64,000 nt of DNA from an uncultured Alphaproteobacteria bacterium (GCA_947053455.1 CAMRSV010000005.1:1-64000), one strand, 5' to 3'; counted from the first letter of the stretch, positions 51,225 through 61,308 are shown. The notes: generated by a model not told the origin, from the sequence alone. A program made the numbers and translations.

Positions 51225-52463
51225 ATGAAAATTAAACCGTTTGCCGGTGTTCGCCCACCAAAAGAATTGGCCGCACAGGTTGCTTCACGCCCGTATGATG
51301 TATTAAATTCTGCCGAGGCGAAAATAGAGGCCGGGGAAAAATCGCTGCTGCATATTATAAAGCCGGAAATTGATTTCGACCCGATTGCCGACGAACACTG
51401 CGAGGCAGTCTATGACAAAGCCGTTGAAAATTTCAAATTATGGCAAGAACGCGGCTGGCTGCGCCAGGATGAGAAGGAAATGTACTATATCTATGCCCAG
51501 ACAATGGACGGGCGTACACAGTACGGTTTAGTTGCCGCCGCAAATGTTGATGATTACATGACGGGAAAAATTAAAAAGCACGAACTAACGCGCAAGGACA
51601 AGGAAGAAGACCGTATGATTCACGTCCGTATTCAGGATGCGAACATTGAACCTGTTTTCTTTGCATATCCAGACGTCGCAGAAATGAATGAAATTGTCGC
51701 GAACTTTGTCGCGAACAATGCCCCGGAATATGACTTTGTTGCAGCCGACGGATTCGGCCACAAATTCTGGGCGATAAATGACGATGCAATAAATGCGCGC
51801 ATCACCGAAATATTCAAATCAATTCCGGCAATGTATGTCGCCGACGGGCACCACAGAACGGCGGCCGCGGCATTGGTCGGGGCGGAAAAACGCGCCGCCA
51901 ATCCAAATCATACCGGAAACGAAGAATATAATTTCTTTCTGGCGGTGATTTTCCCAGAAAGCCAACTAAAGGTCATTGATTACAATCGTGTAGTCAAGGA
52001 TTTGAACGGATTGACGCCGGATGAATTTCTGGCAAAACTTTCCGAATCATTTGATATTGCCGAAATGGGCACGGAAATTTACAAGCCAACAAAATTGCAT
52101 AACTTTGGCATGTATTTGAACGGAAAATGGTATTCATTGACGGCAAAAGCCGGCACATACAATGATAACGACCCAATTGGCGTTTTGGACGTGACGGTTC
52201 TGTCAAACCTGGTATTTGATAAGATACTAAATCTGGGCGATTTACGCACCAGCAAGCGCATTGACTTTGTTGGCGGTATTCGTGGACTGGGCGAATTGCA
52301 GAAACGTGTTGATTCCGGTGAAATGGCGGCGGCATTCGCCCTGTTCCCGGTGACGATGCGCCAGATTATCGATATCGCAGACACAGGCAACATCATGCCG
52401 CCAAAAACGACATGGTTTGAACCAAAACTGCGCAGCGGTCTGGTTATCCACAAATTGTCGTAA
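51225..52463 (+). CDS. DUF1015-family protein
   Basis: MKIKPFAGVRPPKELAAQVASRPYDVLNSAEA; YVADGHHRTAAAA. Confidence 0.88.
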   Translation: MKIKPFAGVRPPKELAAQVASRPYDVLNSAEAKIEAGEKSLLHIIKPEIDFDPIADEHCEAVYDKAVENFKLWQERGWLRQDEKEMYYIYAQTMDGRTQYGLVAAANVDDYMTGKIKKHELTRKDKEEDRMIHVRIQDANIEPVFFAYPDVAEMNEIVANFVANNAPEYDFVAADGFGHKFWAINDDAINARITEIFKSIPAMYVADGHHRTAAAALVGAEKRAANPNHTGNEEYNFFLAVIFPESQLKVIDYNRVVKDLNGLTPDEFLAKLSESFDIAEMGTEIYKPTKLHNFGMYLNGKWYSLTAKAGTYNDNDPIGVLDVTVLSNLVFDKILNLGDLRTSKRIDFVGGIRGLGELQKRVDSGEMAAAFALFPVTMRQIIDIADTGNIMPPKTTWFEPKLRSGLVIHKLS

Positions 52464-52511
52464 TAATAACCGCGTAAAAATCCCCCGAATGGGGGATTTT
52501 TTATGCGCGAT

Positions 52512-52955
52512 TTATTGCGCATTTTCCGGCCGCGCGGCGCTAAACATATCAGACGCCGGCGCTTCGTCATCAGTTTCGGTTACGTATGGCGCGTTACCTA
52601 AAAGCTCATCCTGAAGCTGGTTTTCATGTTTCTGTTTTTTCTTTGTGCTATGCAAACCTTCGTCATATGCAACCCAATGCATGCCATCTGTCCAGAAATC
52701 CAGGCCAAACATAAATATTTTTAGCAAAAAGCTGGGCGGTATGCGCAGTTTGCCGTATTCGAATTTACTTAACAGGCTGGACGGTATACCCATATATTCG
52801 GCCATTTGTTGACGCGATACACCCAACAGGCAACGCGCCCGATACAGCAGTAACGACGGCGGCAATACTTGTGAAAATTTACCCAATGCGACTGGCGGCA
52901 ATTTGTATGGCTGCGGTGCAGTGTCGCCTGTCCGCTGATTTAATGTTATTGTCAT
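52512..52955 (-). CDS. XRE-family HTH protein, downstream of element E
   Basis: LLYRARCLLGVSRQQMAEYMGIPSSLLSKFEYGKLRIPPSFLLKIF. Confidence 0.8.
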   Translation of the reverse strand: MTITLNQRTGDTAPQPYKLPPVALGKFSQVLPPSLLLYRARCLLGVSRQQMAEYMGIPSSLLSKFEYGKLRIPPSFLLKIFMFGLDFWTDGMHWVAYDEGLHSTKKKQKHENQLQDELLGNAPYVTETDDEAPASDMFSAARPENAQ

Positions 52956-52980
52956 TTTTTACTCCATGTTTTGATTAAAC

Positions 52981-53174
52981 AAAACCGTTTGGAAAAACCA
53001 AACGGCTGGAGGTTTACAGCTATTCAAGAATAGTCGCGTTTATTTAGATATATCACGCGCCTCCAGCCAAACTGGAGTTTGCATTGTCATTTCTGACACT
53101 TGATAAGGCTGTAACACCTTGCGCCGGGATTCCCTTTGCGATGTGTATTATATCATAAAATTTGATGTATGCAA
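52981..53174 (-). ncRNA. Structured RNA element copy E, promoter TTGCAT-N16-TATAAT (53147-53174), RNA about 52981-53142
   Basis: CUCCAG-UUUGG-CUGGAGG; CGCGU-GAUAUAUCUAAAUAA-ACGCG; CUAUUC-UU-GAAUAG; CCUCCAG; terminator identical to copy D. Confidence 0.82.
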
Positions 53175-53235
53175 ATTTTATATAAAAATCCCCGGCATAC
53201 CGGGGATTGGACACCTTATTTTAACTAAACCTTTG

Positions 53236-56200
53236 CTATATCCCCAAACGGTGGGACATTTTCAGCATGAATATGGATTCATTTCCGAATTCATCCGTAT
53301 TGTTGGGATTCACGCGGTAAATAAATCCGACCGCACCATCCGTAAATTGGCCGAAATTATGACGGTACGCGGCGCTAAAACGCAATTCGCGGTGTTCCGG
53401 AGACAACAAAACATTCGCCACATATGCATCACGCACCACCAAATCATATTTCCCATCATCCGTTTCAACAACGTCATAGTCGGAATATGCGTATTTCATC
53501 GCACCACGTGTCACCGTCAGTGGCCGCGACATAGTTAGACTGAAATTACCGGCATCTACAGCGAACGCGAAAGAGTTCGAATCCATGTGACTCAGCCCAA
53601 GTATATTTTGCCCGGCCGCATCCGCAGTCGTACGCGCAAATGTTGAACGCGCCGTAAATGTCAGGTTTTCACGCGGCGCATAGCGCAATTCGGTGTCAAC
53701 ATACAACGTGTCACCTGCCCCCATATCCAACAGGCCGCCCGTCTGCGCCCCCAGCAAAGTTTCTGTTTCACGCGCGGCACCAACAGATGCATTAAATCCA
53801 AATTTTTCGCCATGCCACCCAATATGTGTTTCCGCACCATATATCCCGCCAAGACGCGCCGGCGTATATTGCGATGAAATTGTCGGGTCGTTTTCCAATA
53901 ATCCGTCATCCGTTATGGCGCCCGAAAACGCGCGACCACCAAAACGCCATTGTCCCGATTTGAAATTCGTGTCAAACGTCACCGCGTTTGATGCCATTGC
54001 CCAAATAGGGTTATGCATTCCGTCAAAGCGTGACGCGCCATCTGTCAGATACCGTTGATAAGATGCCGCCATGTCCCAATTATCGGTTGCATAGTCTAAT
54101 TTGATATTATCAAGCCCCCCCAGATTATCCGAATACGACTTTTCCGATGCGGCTATTGAAAAACCGATATTTCCAATCTGAACGCGCGGGGCGTCAACAT
54201 TGTGCGTTTTAAATTCACCCAAAACATCGCCCATATAGAGTCCATGCTTGTCAGTTGCACCAATTGCAAATTCATTTTGCCACACACGCGGCAGTTTTAA
54301 TTCACCATCAATGCTTTCCAATATGTCATAGAACGGTGCACTAATTGATGCGGCGCGCGGGCGCAACGCGCTTGACGCACGGAACAAAGTATTTGATGCC
54401 GAACGCCAATACGCGTTTCCGTTTCCGCTGACGATTTTGTTGGCCGCCGGGTCATAGAAATATATTTTTGATGTCGGCTTGGTCGCACGTTCTAGGTTTA
54501 TCAAGCCATATCCGAAAACTTCCTTGAAAACCTCAAGATAATCTTCACCATTATCAACACGGAACTGATATTCGGACGGCAACTCATACATTGACTGCAG
54601 ATGCGCGGTCAATGTTTCCTTGGTCAACGGCGTGCCACTGGTTGATGTGCCAAGATATGCCCCATCGGCAGTCAATGCCATCAAGGTAAACAATTGTTGA
54701 TTTGTCATCATGCCACTCATACCAGAAAAGGCAGACTTTAATACACCGGCCGCCCCCGCCGCCGCCGCGGTTGCCAATTCATCCGTTAAACCGGCCGCCG
54801 CAAAACACCACGGGTCAACACCATTTGCACCCTTGCCGGCAACACCACATGCACGTGCCCTGTATTCCGTATCGCCAATCGCCCATTGGGATAAACCGAT
54901 TTTCCCGGACGGGGAATAACCGGAAACATCAGACGCCCCGGACGTGCCCGCACCATGTGCGCCAACCGCCACAATGGACATAAACAAATGCGACATGTTG
55001 TTGCCAAATATAAGTGGCGCCGCATTTTCAAATGTCGCCGTCAAAGTTTTTCCGGAATAATTCGGCCCTGTTTCAAACGCCCCGGTTGAAAAAAGCACCA
55101 ATGGAGAATAAGACGCCCCCAGCCCTTGAAAGAAAGTAAGCGCGTCCGCACCGGGTGTCGAACTGTCATTTTTGTTTAAATCATAAATATCGTTTATGTA
55201 TTTATAAAAAGCCTCGCTGCGTGCGGTGGCATTTGACCCCGCTGACAAAATATCATCAATAGTGTGCGCCGTATCCAGATGCAGTGGCGCGATAACATTT
55301 GTATTTGCAATCACATCCACACGTGAACGTCCGCCGGACAAATCAGAACTTGCTTTGGCATGTTCCGACGCGTTTAGCATTGCCTCGTAATTTTTGTAGT
55401 CAATTACGCCTGTTTCCTTGGCAATGGTCATATCACCATTTTCCAACTTATATGCAACATCAATTTTTTTATCGCCATTATTGTCGATATACAGCAGACC
55501 GTCCGCACCTATATAACCGTTATACTCAACGGTATCATTTTTTGCCACAATCTTTGTTCCGGTTTTAGTTACAGTCAATACCGTACCATCGGTTAGCGTA
55601 ATCTTGCTTAATACACCATCAGTCGTTTCATATGTGCCGATTTGTGTTTTTTCAGCAGCCTCTACCATGCCGACACCACCACCGGTGCGATAAATTGACA
55701 TTTGTCCGTTCGGCATAAATCCCAGGAAATCGCCACCGGGAAATCCGGACTGGGCACCGCCGACAATTTGCGCCAACAAATTGTCGCGACCACTGGCGTA
55801 TAAATTGTTCACGGCCGTACCAGAACCGGACAAATCCATTTCATCTAAAATGCTGCCGTCTTCGGTCGTGTACGCATCAACCAATTTTGTTTCATCCGTG
55901 TTGCCCAAAACAATAAGATTATTGTAATATTTACTAGAAAAGTTTGTAATTTCCGGATGCGTTTCGGGAATACCACCCGTAATTGTGGTCCACGCCAACA
56001 GCCTGTCATCCAGTGACCCAGTTTGCGCCGTGACCGTGCCGTCGCCCTTTGGTTTCGGTGCGGCGTTAACCCCGTTTTCGGTAACCAGCGCAACACCTGT
56101 CGGACGGCCACCGCCAACCTCTATCCCCTTTATATTTATTGGCCCCAACACAGTGTTTGGCACAGGCGACCCATTGGCATAACGCAGTGTTCGCATCCCC

Positions 56201-56916
56201 AGATACCCGCGCGCCCACGGTGAATAGCCGTGCATCAACAACATATAATTTTGACCACCCAGATTCTCTGAATTTTGCCCCAGCGCATTCATTACTTTAA
56301 ATGAATCTAGGTATGGCGACGCGCTATACAAATCCAAGTTTTTGATATAATTTTCCTTTTCTGCGGTGGCGTCAACCATGGCCGGGCCATATGGAATCGT
56401 AAATGTGGGCGTCACAGGATTTATCGGCGTACCGCCGCCGCCATCACCACCGGGTCTATCACCACCGGTTGGCGGATTGTCGTTATCGTTGCTTGGGTCA
56501 AAAACATCTGTTAATAAAAACAGCCCCCCTACAACAACGGCGGCACCCGCCGCCGCCAATGCTATGCTTTGGGCAGAAGAAAGCCCGCCGAACAATCCCC
56601 CGCTGGCCTTGGGCTTGGTACGGTTATTATACTGCTTTATCTGGCGGTCACAATTTGACGCATCTGCACCATACATCTGCAAAATTTGCGCCGCACGAAT
56701 ATCATTATTCATCAACGCCGTACAAACAATGGACAAACCCGTACTGTCGATATAATTTATATTTGCGCCATTATTGACAAGAATCTGCACCTGCTGAATA
56801 TCGGCATTTTTTGCCGCCGACAACAATTGCGCAGCAATTGTAAAATCATTCGTCGCCGCATGCAGTGCACATGGCATTACAAATATTGCAAATACTAAAA
56901 GTCTGATATATTTCAT
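53236..56916 (-). CDS. Autotransporter: ankyrin-like N-terminus, degenerate subtilase-like passenger, C-terminal beta-barrel
   Basis: 1226 aa; signal peptide, VQILVNNGANINYIDSTGLSIVCTALMNND, VFGYGLINLERA subtilase-like end, C-terminal barrel ending ...MLKMSHRLGI. Confidence 0.8.
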   Translation of the reverse strand: MKYIRLLVFAIFVMPCALHAATNDFTIAAQLLSAAKNADIQQVQILVNNGANINYIDSTGLSIVCTALMNNDIRAAQILQMYGADASNCDRQIKQYNNRTKPKASGGLFGGLSSAQSIALAAAGAAVVVGGLFLLTDVFDPSNDNDNPPTGGDRPGGDGGGGTPINPVTPTFTIPYGPAMVDATAEKENYIKNLDLYSASPYLDSFKVMNALGQNSENLGGQNYMLLMHGYSPWARGYLGMRTLRYANGSPVPNTVLGPINIKGIEVGGGRPTGVALVTENGVNAAPKPKGDGTVTAQTGSLDDRLLAWTTITGGIPETHPEITNFSSKYYNNLIVLGNTDETKLVDAYTTEDGSILDEMDLSGSGTAVNNLYASGRDNLLAQIVGGAQSGFPGGDFLGFMPNGQMSIYRTGGGVGMVEAAEKTQIGTYETTDGVLSKITLTDGTVLTVTKTGTKIVAKNDTVEYNGYIGADGLLYIDNNGDKKIDVAYKLENGDMTIAKETGVIDYKNYEAMLNASEHAKASSDLSGGRSRVDVIANTNVIAPLHLDTAHTIDDILSAGSNATARSEAFYKYINDIYDLNKNDSSTPGADALTFFQGLGASYSPLVLFSTGAFETGPNYSGKTLTATFENAAPLIFGNNMSHLFMSIVAVGAHGAGTSGASDVSGYSPSGKIGLSQWAIGDTEYRARACGVAGKGANGVDPWCFAAAGLTDELATAAAAGAAGVLKSAFSGMSGMMTNQQLFTLMALTADGAYLGTSTSGTPLTKETLTAHLQSMYELPSEYQFRVDNGEDYLEVFKEVFGYGLINLERATKPTSKIYFYDPAANKIVSGNGNAYWRSASNTLFRASSALRPRAASISAPFYDILESIDGELKLPRVWQNEFAIGATDKHGLYMGDVLGEFKTHNVDAPRVQIGNIGFSIAASEKSYSDNLGGLDNIKLDYATDNWDMAASYQRYLTDGASRFDGMHNPIWAMASNAVTFDTNFKSGQWRFGGRAFSGAITDDGLLENDPTISSQYTPARLGGIYGAETHIGWHGEKFGFNASVGAARETETLLGAQTGGLLDMGAGDTLYVDTELRYAPRENLTFTARSTFARTTADAAGQNILGLSHMDSNSFAFAVDAGNFSLTMSRPLTVTRGAMKYAYSDYDVVETDDGKYDLVVRDAYVANVLLSPEHRELRFSAAYRHNFGQFTDGAVGFIYRVNPNNTDEFGNESIFMLKMSHRLGI

Positions 56917-57032
56917 AATATAAATTCTCTCTGTGATAAATATTTTAGCAATAACACTATTATATGTCTAGAGAAAAAATAACAAAAAGTCCGCCAGTGA
57001 CGACGGACTTTTATTTATACAGATTTAAAGTG

Positions 57033-58595
57033 TTATCTGCGTGTGCGGATACGGCTTTTGACAACCGCTGTTTCAATAACGCCACGACATTGCTGATACT
57101 GCTGCACGGGTTGCGCCTCCTGCTGCGGTGTATCATTATTGCCACCGTTGGTCGTCACAGGCGCACAATTATAATAATTGTTCACCGAACCATTGTTGAC
57201 ATTTACTGTGGTATTTACCGCACCCTGATTAACATTTATATTAATTGTCGGGGTCGTACGTGGTTCAACTACAACCGGCTCATCCTGCTTCGTCTTGTAA
57301 ACAGGCGGGTGATCAATAACAATCGGCTTGTTTTCATGTGCTTGATACAATTTTGATGTATCAATAACAACCGGCTCATCCTGCTTCGTCTTGTAAACAG
57401 GCGGATGATCGATAACAATTGGCTTGTTTTCATGTGCTTGATACAATTTTGATGTATCAATAACAACCGGCCTATCCTGATGCGGTTTCACGGTCGGTTT
57501 AGGCTGCGGCGCGGGCGCAACCTTTACAGGTTTTGCTTTTTTTGCAGGCTTTGTATTTTTTGCCGGTACTTTCTTTGGCTTTGGTGCCGGTTTTGGTGCA
57601 ACATTTTTCTTTTCATTTTTGCATCTGCTTGCCTGTTTCTGACAATCCGCCAAAGAATCCTTGGTCGCGTTCAACAAAACAGCCGCACTAACAAGGGAAT
57701 CTCTTAAATTCATTATAAGCGAATCCTTGTCATTGGATGATTTTATTACAGCATTAATATTTTTGCGCAACGCTTCCCTATCCATGCGTTCGCGGTTTAA
57801 ACTATCGGCATATTTGCGACGAATGTCTTCTTTTTCCTGGGCTGCGTTATTTGACCCGGTGCAATTACACGATGCCCAAATGATAAAAGCCACCAATGCC
57901 GCGGATGTGCCAAATTTTACCAACTTGTCTTTTGCGGCATAAAATTCCTTTAATTTACTTTTTAAATTATCTAACGGCATCATTGCCCCCTTTTGTTTTG
58001 TCGGATTAGAAAACACTGGATTTTGCAATTTTACCAACTGGACAACTTTTTCTAAAAATTTTGTGTTGTTCGCACCATCGCTTGCAAAGTTTTCCAAAAT
58101 ATTACGTGCAGCTATGTTGGCATGAACATTACTTTCTATTCCACCAAAATCCATTCCCCCCAGCCAATACAGCGACAGCGGGTTTATTTTGCCCGTTTCT
58201 ATGTCACGCGTAACAACCATACAAACAATTGCACTGCCTTTTGGGTCATATTTCGGCTGCGAAATTAATCTACCCCACTGCTTGCGCTGATGTTCAGAAC
58301 TTTTTACCGTCATTGCAGCCATCGCCACCATCGTCACCTGACGAGATGCCTGCAGAATTTCCGAATGTTTTTCCAGTTCCTGTTTGAACTTTTGCGCCTT
58401 TTTCAAGGTATTTTCAATATTTGAAAGTTCACACCCGTTATACATTTTACAGTTACAGGAATTATTATCAAAATTAATATAAGCCAAATGCGGAAAATCA
58501 TCACCAAACAATTCCGCCATTTTTGCATCTGTCAGCAATTCCGGCCCCGCATTGGCTGATACAACCTGCTTTTCATCAATATTATATTGTGTCAT
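57033..58595 (-). CDS. Single-TM protein with Pro/Lys-rich region and 32-aa tandem repeats
   Basis: TM KFGTSAALVAFIIWASC; APKPAPKPKKVPAKNTKPAKKAKPVK; repeat PVVIDTSKLYQAHENKPIVIDHPPVYKTKQDE. Confidence 0.8.
   Translation of the reverse strand: MTQYNIDEKQVVSANAGPELLTDAKMAELFGDDFPHLAYINFDNNSCNCKMYNGCELSNIENTLKKAQKFKQELEKHSEILQASRQVTMVAMAAMTVKSSEHQRKQWGRLISQPKYDPKGSAIVCMVVTRDIETGKINPLSLYWLGGMDFGGIESNVHANIAARNILENFASDGANNTKFLEKVVQLVKLQNPVFSNPTKQKGAMMPLDNLKSKLKEFYAAKDKLVKFGTSAALVAFIIWASCNCTGSNNAAQEKEDIRRKYADSLNRERMDREALRKNINAVIKSSNDKDSLIMNLRDSLVSAAVLLNATKDSLADCQKQASRCKNEKKNVAPKPAPKPKKVPAKNTKPAKKAKPVKVAPAPQPKPTVKPHQDRPVVIDTSKLYQAHENKPIVIDHPPVYKTKQDEPVVIDTSKLYQAHENKPIVIDHPPVYKTKQDEPVVVEPRTTPTININVNQGAVNTTVNVNNGSVNNYYNCAPVTTNGGNNDTPQQEAQPVQQYQQCRGVIETAVVKSRIRTRR
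57272..57463 (-). repeat. Tandem 96-nt repeat within CDS, two full copies plus partial
   Basis: Copies begin at 57272, 57368 and 57464 (CAACCGGC...). Confidence 0.95.
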
Positions 58596-58748
58596 ATTTT
58601 CCTACTTTGTTACATTACACACACAATATAGACAAAATATTATCTTTTGTCAAGCAAAAATACAAATTCTTTCTTTTTTTGCAAAAGACTTGTCTTTTTC
58701 TTTTGCGGACTGTGCCATTTTTTGATATAATTTGTTGAAAAGAGAGAG

Positions 58749-59621
58749 ATGAAAACAAATATATTATTCTTTGCATTTGTTACGGCATTATTCCCGGCGA
58801 TGGGTAATGCGGCGACCACCTGTTCCAAGGCAAACCTTACACGATGCCTGGATTCGGCCTGCGCAATAAACATTTCATCAAACCCTGCCGCAAGATGCCA
58901 ATATTGTGGCACCGCCAGCGCTGGCACCCCACCAACTAAAAAGGGAATGCAAAGTATCTCGGTTGGCACATCATCTAAAAATACCCTGACTGAAAAAGAA
59001 TTAAAATCCGCACCAAGCGACCCCGGTGAACGTTATGTATGGGCTACGTCACAGTGTATCGCCAAACTTGGCGGGACATGCACAACGGATGATGTTGCGG
59101 ACACATATGACAAATTGATTGAGCAATCGTGTAAAGCCGCCGGCGTCACCGCACAACGCGATTCGGCACGCGCATCACTGAAAAAGACAGTATCAAGCAC
59201 ATCGTGCAAAACAGACATAACTGCATGCTTGATTGCCGACAAAAAGTGTGGCGCCGATTACAGCGCATGCGAAGACGACACGGTGTTTAACAATTACTTC
59301 TCTGCCTGCAGCGTAGAAGCCGTCGGTTGCGACCAACATCTGTCTTCGATACGCGAAGGATTGATTGCGGCACGAAATGATGCGGTAAAGAACGCGGATG
59401 TATTATTAGCCGGCATCGTTAAATCCTATCAAGATAAACGTAACGCAAAACTAAACGCTGCGAAAAAAGGCTGTGAAAACGATAACGCACGTGATTTGTG
59501 CATTGAAACGATATGCCAAAACAATATGAAAAACAAATGCGCCATAGGATTCGAATCAGAAAAATCAGCGGCGGTACAGTTATGCAAATTCTATGACACG
59601 GCGTGTAATACACTAAAGTAA
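58749..59621 (+). CDS. Secreted Cys-rich protein
   Basis: Signal peptide; CSKANLTRCLDSACAIN; regularly spaced Cys. Confidence 0.8.
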   Translation: MKTNILFFAFVTALFPAMGNAATTCSKANLTRCLDSACAINISSNPAARCQYCGTASAGTPPTKKGMQSISVGTSSKNTLTEKELKSAPSDPGERYVWATSQCIAKLGGTCTTDDVADTYDKLIEQSCKAAGVTAQRDSARASLKKTVSSTSCKTDITACLIADKKCGADYSACEDDTVFNNYFSACSVEAVGCDQHLSSIREGLIAARNDAVKNADVLLAGIVKSYQDKRNAKLNAAKKGCENDNARDLCIETICQNNMKNKCAIGFESEKSAAVQLCKFYDTACNTLK

Positions 59622-59629
59622 ACAAGGCA

Positions 59630-61285
59630 ATGAAACAGTCAATAAAATATTTTTACAATTTTGAAAAGTTGGGAAGCATCCTGATACCGGCTGTTGTATT
59701 GCTGATAACATCAACAACAGCGGCAACCGCCGCAGTGGTTCAACGCGGTGGCACCGCAACAGCAAATCGCGCACCAGTTGCGCGCGCAAACAACGCCGCG
59801 GCAATTGTTCCAATCATGGCAGCTGCATCGGAAACCGTGACCGAAACCGTTACAACAACGCCAACAACCGCTACGGATGCGCCAACAAATGACATAGACG
59901 AAATCATTGAAAACAAATCGTCCCAATTTGACGAGGTTTTAAGTGATATTAACGCATCTGCACAGACAACGACGGACAGTCAACTGTCGGAAAATATTCG
60001 TCGGCAACGTGCCGCATTGGATTCGGCCGCCGCAACAGACACCGCAAAACGCCAGGCACAAAACGCCGCGGCAAATGGGCAAAATGCCTGCGACCAGGGA
60101 TTGCGTAAATGTATGCAATCAAAATGTGGTGATGATTTTTCTCAATGCAAACTGGATGATGACACAATTTGGGGTGGCAAAGTTGAATCATGCAAACGCG
60201 ACCTGCCCTGCAGTGGCGAAGAATACGCATTATTCGCCCGCGAGATTAAAGCCGACCGCGATGCAAACGCACAATTGGCGTCATACAATGCGATAATAAA
60301 CTGCGGCAATGATTATAACAATTGCATTTTGGCGCAATGTGACACAACATTTGCAAAATGTCTGGGCAAGAAAAACGGAGATGCGGCGATTGCGGCATGT
60401 GAAAAAATAGCAAAAAATTGCGTACAACAGGACAGTGGCCTGGCCTCCCGTAGTATGAATGTGTTTGCGACATTGCGCCAAAATGCTGAAAAACAGGTTC
60501 AGGCGGACGAGAAAAAATTATATGAACTGCGCGACCAAATGCGGTCACAGTGCCAACGGTTGGGCGCCATGCTGGATGAACGCACAATGGACTGTGTATT
60601 TACGGTTGAATTTTATGCCGGCGAAGGTTCGACACTCTATGCGTCTAAAAAGGCATACCCGGGTACAACATTTGATTGCACACCAAATTGGTTCGGTGTT
60701 GATATTACAACATTCAAGGAAAATGCATATCGCCTGACAAGGGAACAGGAATCTGCGACATCCGCATTTATGGGTGCAGGTGTCGGGGTTGCTGCGGGTG
60801 CAATTACATCGGGCGCAATCAACCGCGCAATGGACACGCAAAAGGCAAAACGCGCGCTTAAGAAAGAAGAAAAAGCCCAGAAAAAAGCCGAGAAGGAAAA
60901 AGAAACCCAGTCAGAATTAGACACAAATAGCAAAAAATCTCCGGAGGCAGATATAAAATTTCGGACAGAAGTTACAAAACGTACCGAAAAAGGCCGTAAA
61001 CTTGACACAAAAGAAGATGTCGCTAAAACGACAACAAAAACTATGGAAGACACCATATCAAAAGGGACAGACAAATTGGACGAAAAAGCTGGTATCAAGC
61101 TTGAAAATAATAAAACATTTGAAAAACAAATATTGGACAATGCCCCAAAAGGCGGAGTATTGGAACAAGTAAAAAATGAACGCAATGCTGAAAGTGGTAC
61201 AACTAATACAAATACAAATACAAAATATAGTTTAGGTGGAGTATCTGGCCTAGGAACGACGAGTTCACCGTCACTTCCCAAGTGA
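59630..61285 (+). CDS. Secreted Cys-rich protein with charged C-terminal region
   Basis: CDQGLRKCMQSKCGDDFSQC; Gly-rich hydrophobic stretch; Lys/Glu-rich tail. Confidence 0.8.
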   Translation: MKQSIKYFYNFEKLGSILIPAVVLLITSTTAATAAVVQRGGTATANRAPVARANNAAAIVPIMAAASETVTETVTTTPTTATDAPTNDIDEIIENKSSQFDEVLSDINASAQTTTDSQLSENIRRQRAALDSAAATDTAKRQAQNAAANGQNACDQGLRKCMQSKCGDDFSQCKLDDDTIWGGKVESCKRDLPCSGEEYALFAREIKADRDANAQLASYNAIINCGNDYNNCILAQCDTTFAKCLGKKNGDAAIAACEKIAKNCVQQDSGLASRSMNVFATLRQNAEKQVQADEKKLYELRDQMRSQCQRLGAMLDERTMDCVFTVEFYAGEGSTLYASKKAYPGTTFDCTPNWFGVDITTFKENAYRLTREQESATSAFMGAGVGVAAGAITSGAINRAMDTQKAKRALKKEEKAQKKAEKEKETQSELDTNSKKSPEADIKFRTEVTKRTEKGRKLDTKEDVAKTTTKTMEDTISKGTDKLDEKAGIKLENNKTFEKQILDNAPKGGVLEQVKNERNAESGTTNTNTNTKYSLGGVSGLGTTSSPSLPK

Positions 61286-61308
61286 TTTGCCCAGCAGGAA
61301 ATCTATAA

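Noticed and set aside
52981-53174. RNA elements as integron attC sites
   Set aside because: No integrase; elements have their own promoter and lie upstream of ORFs rather than between cassette ends
57272-57463. Direct repeats as a possible CRISPR array
   Set aside because: The 96-nt period has no unique spacers and translates to an in-frame 32-aa protein repeat
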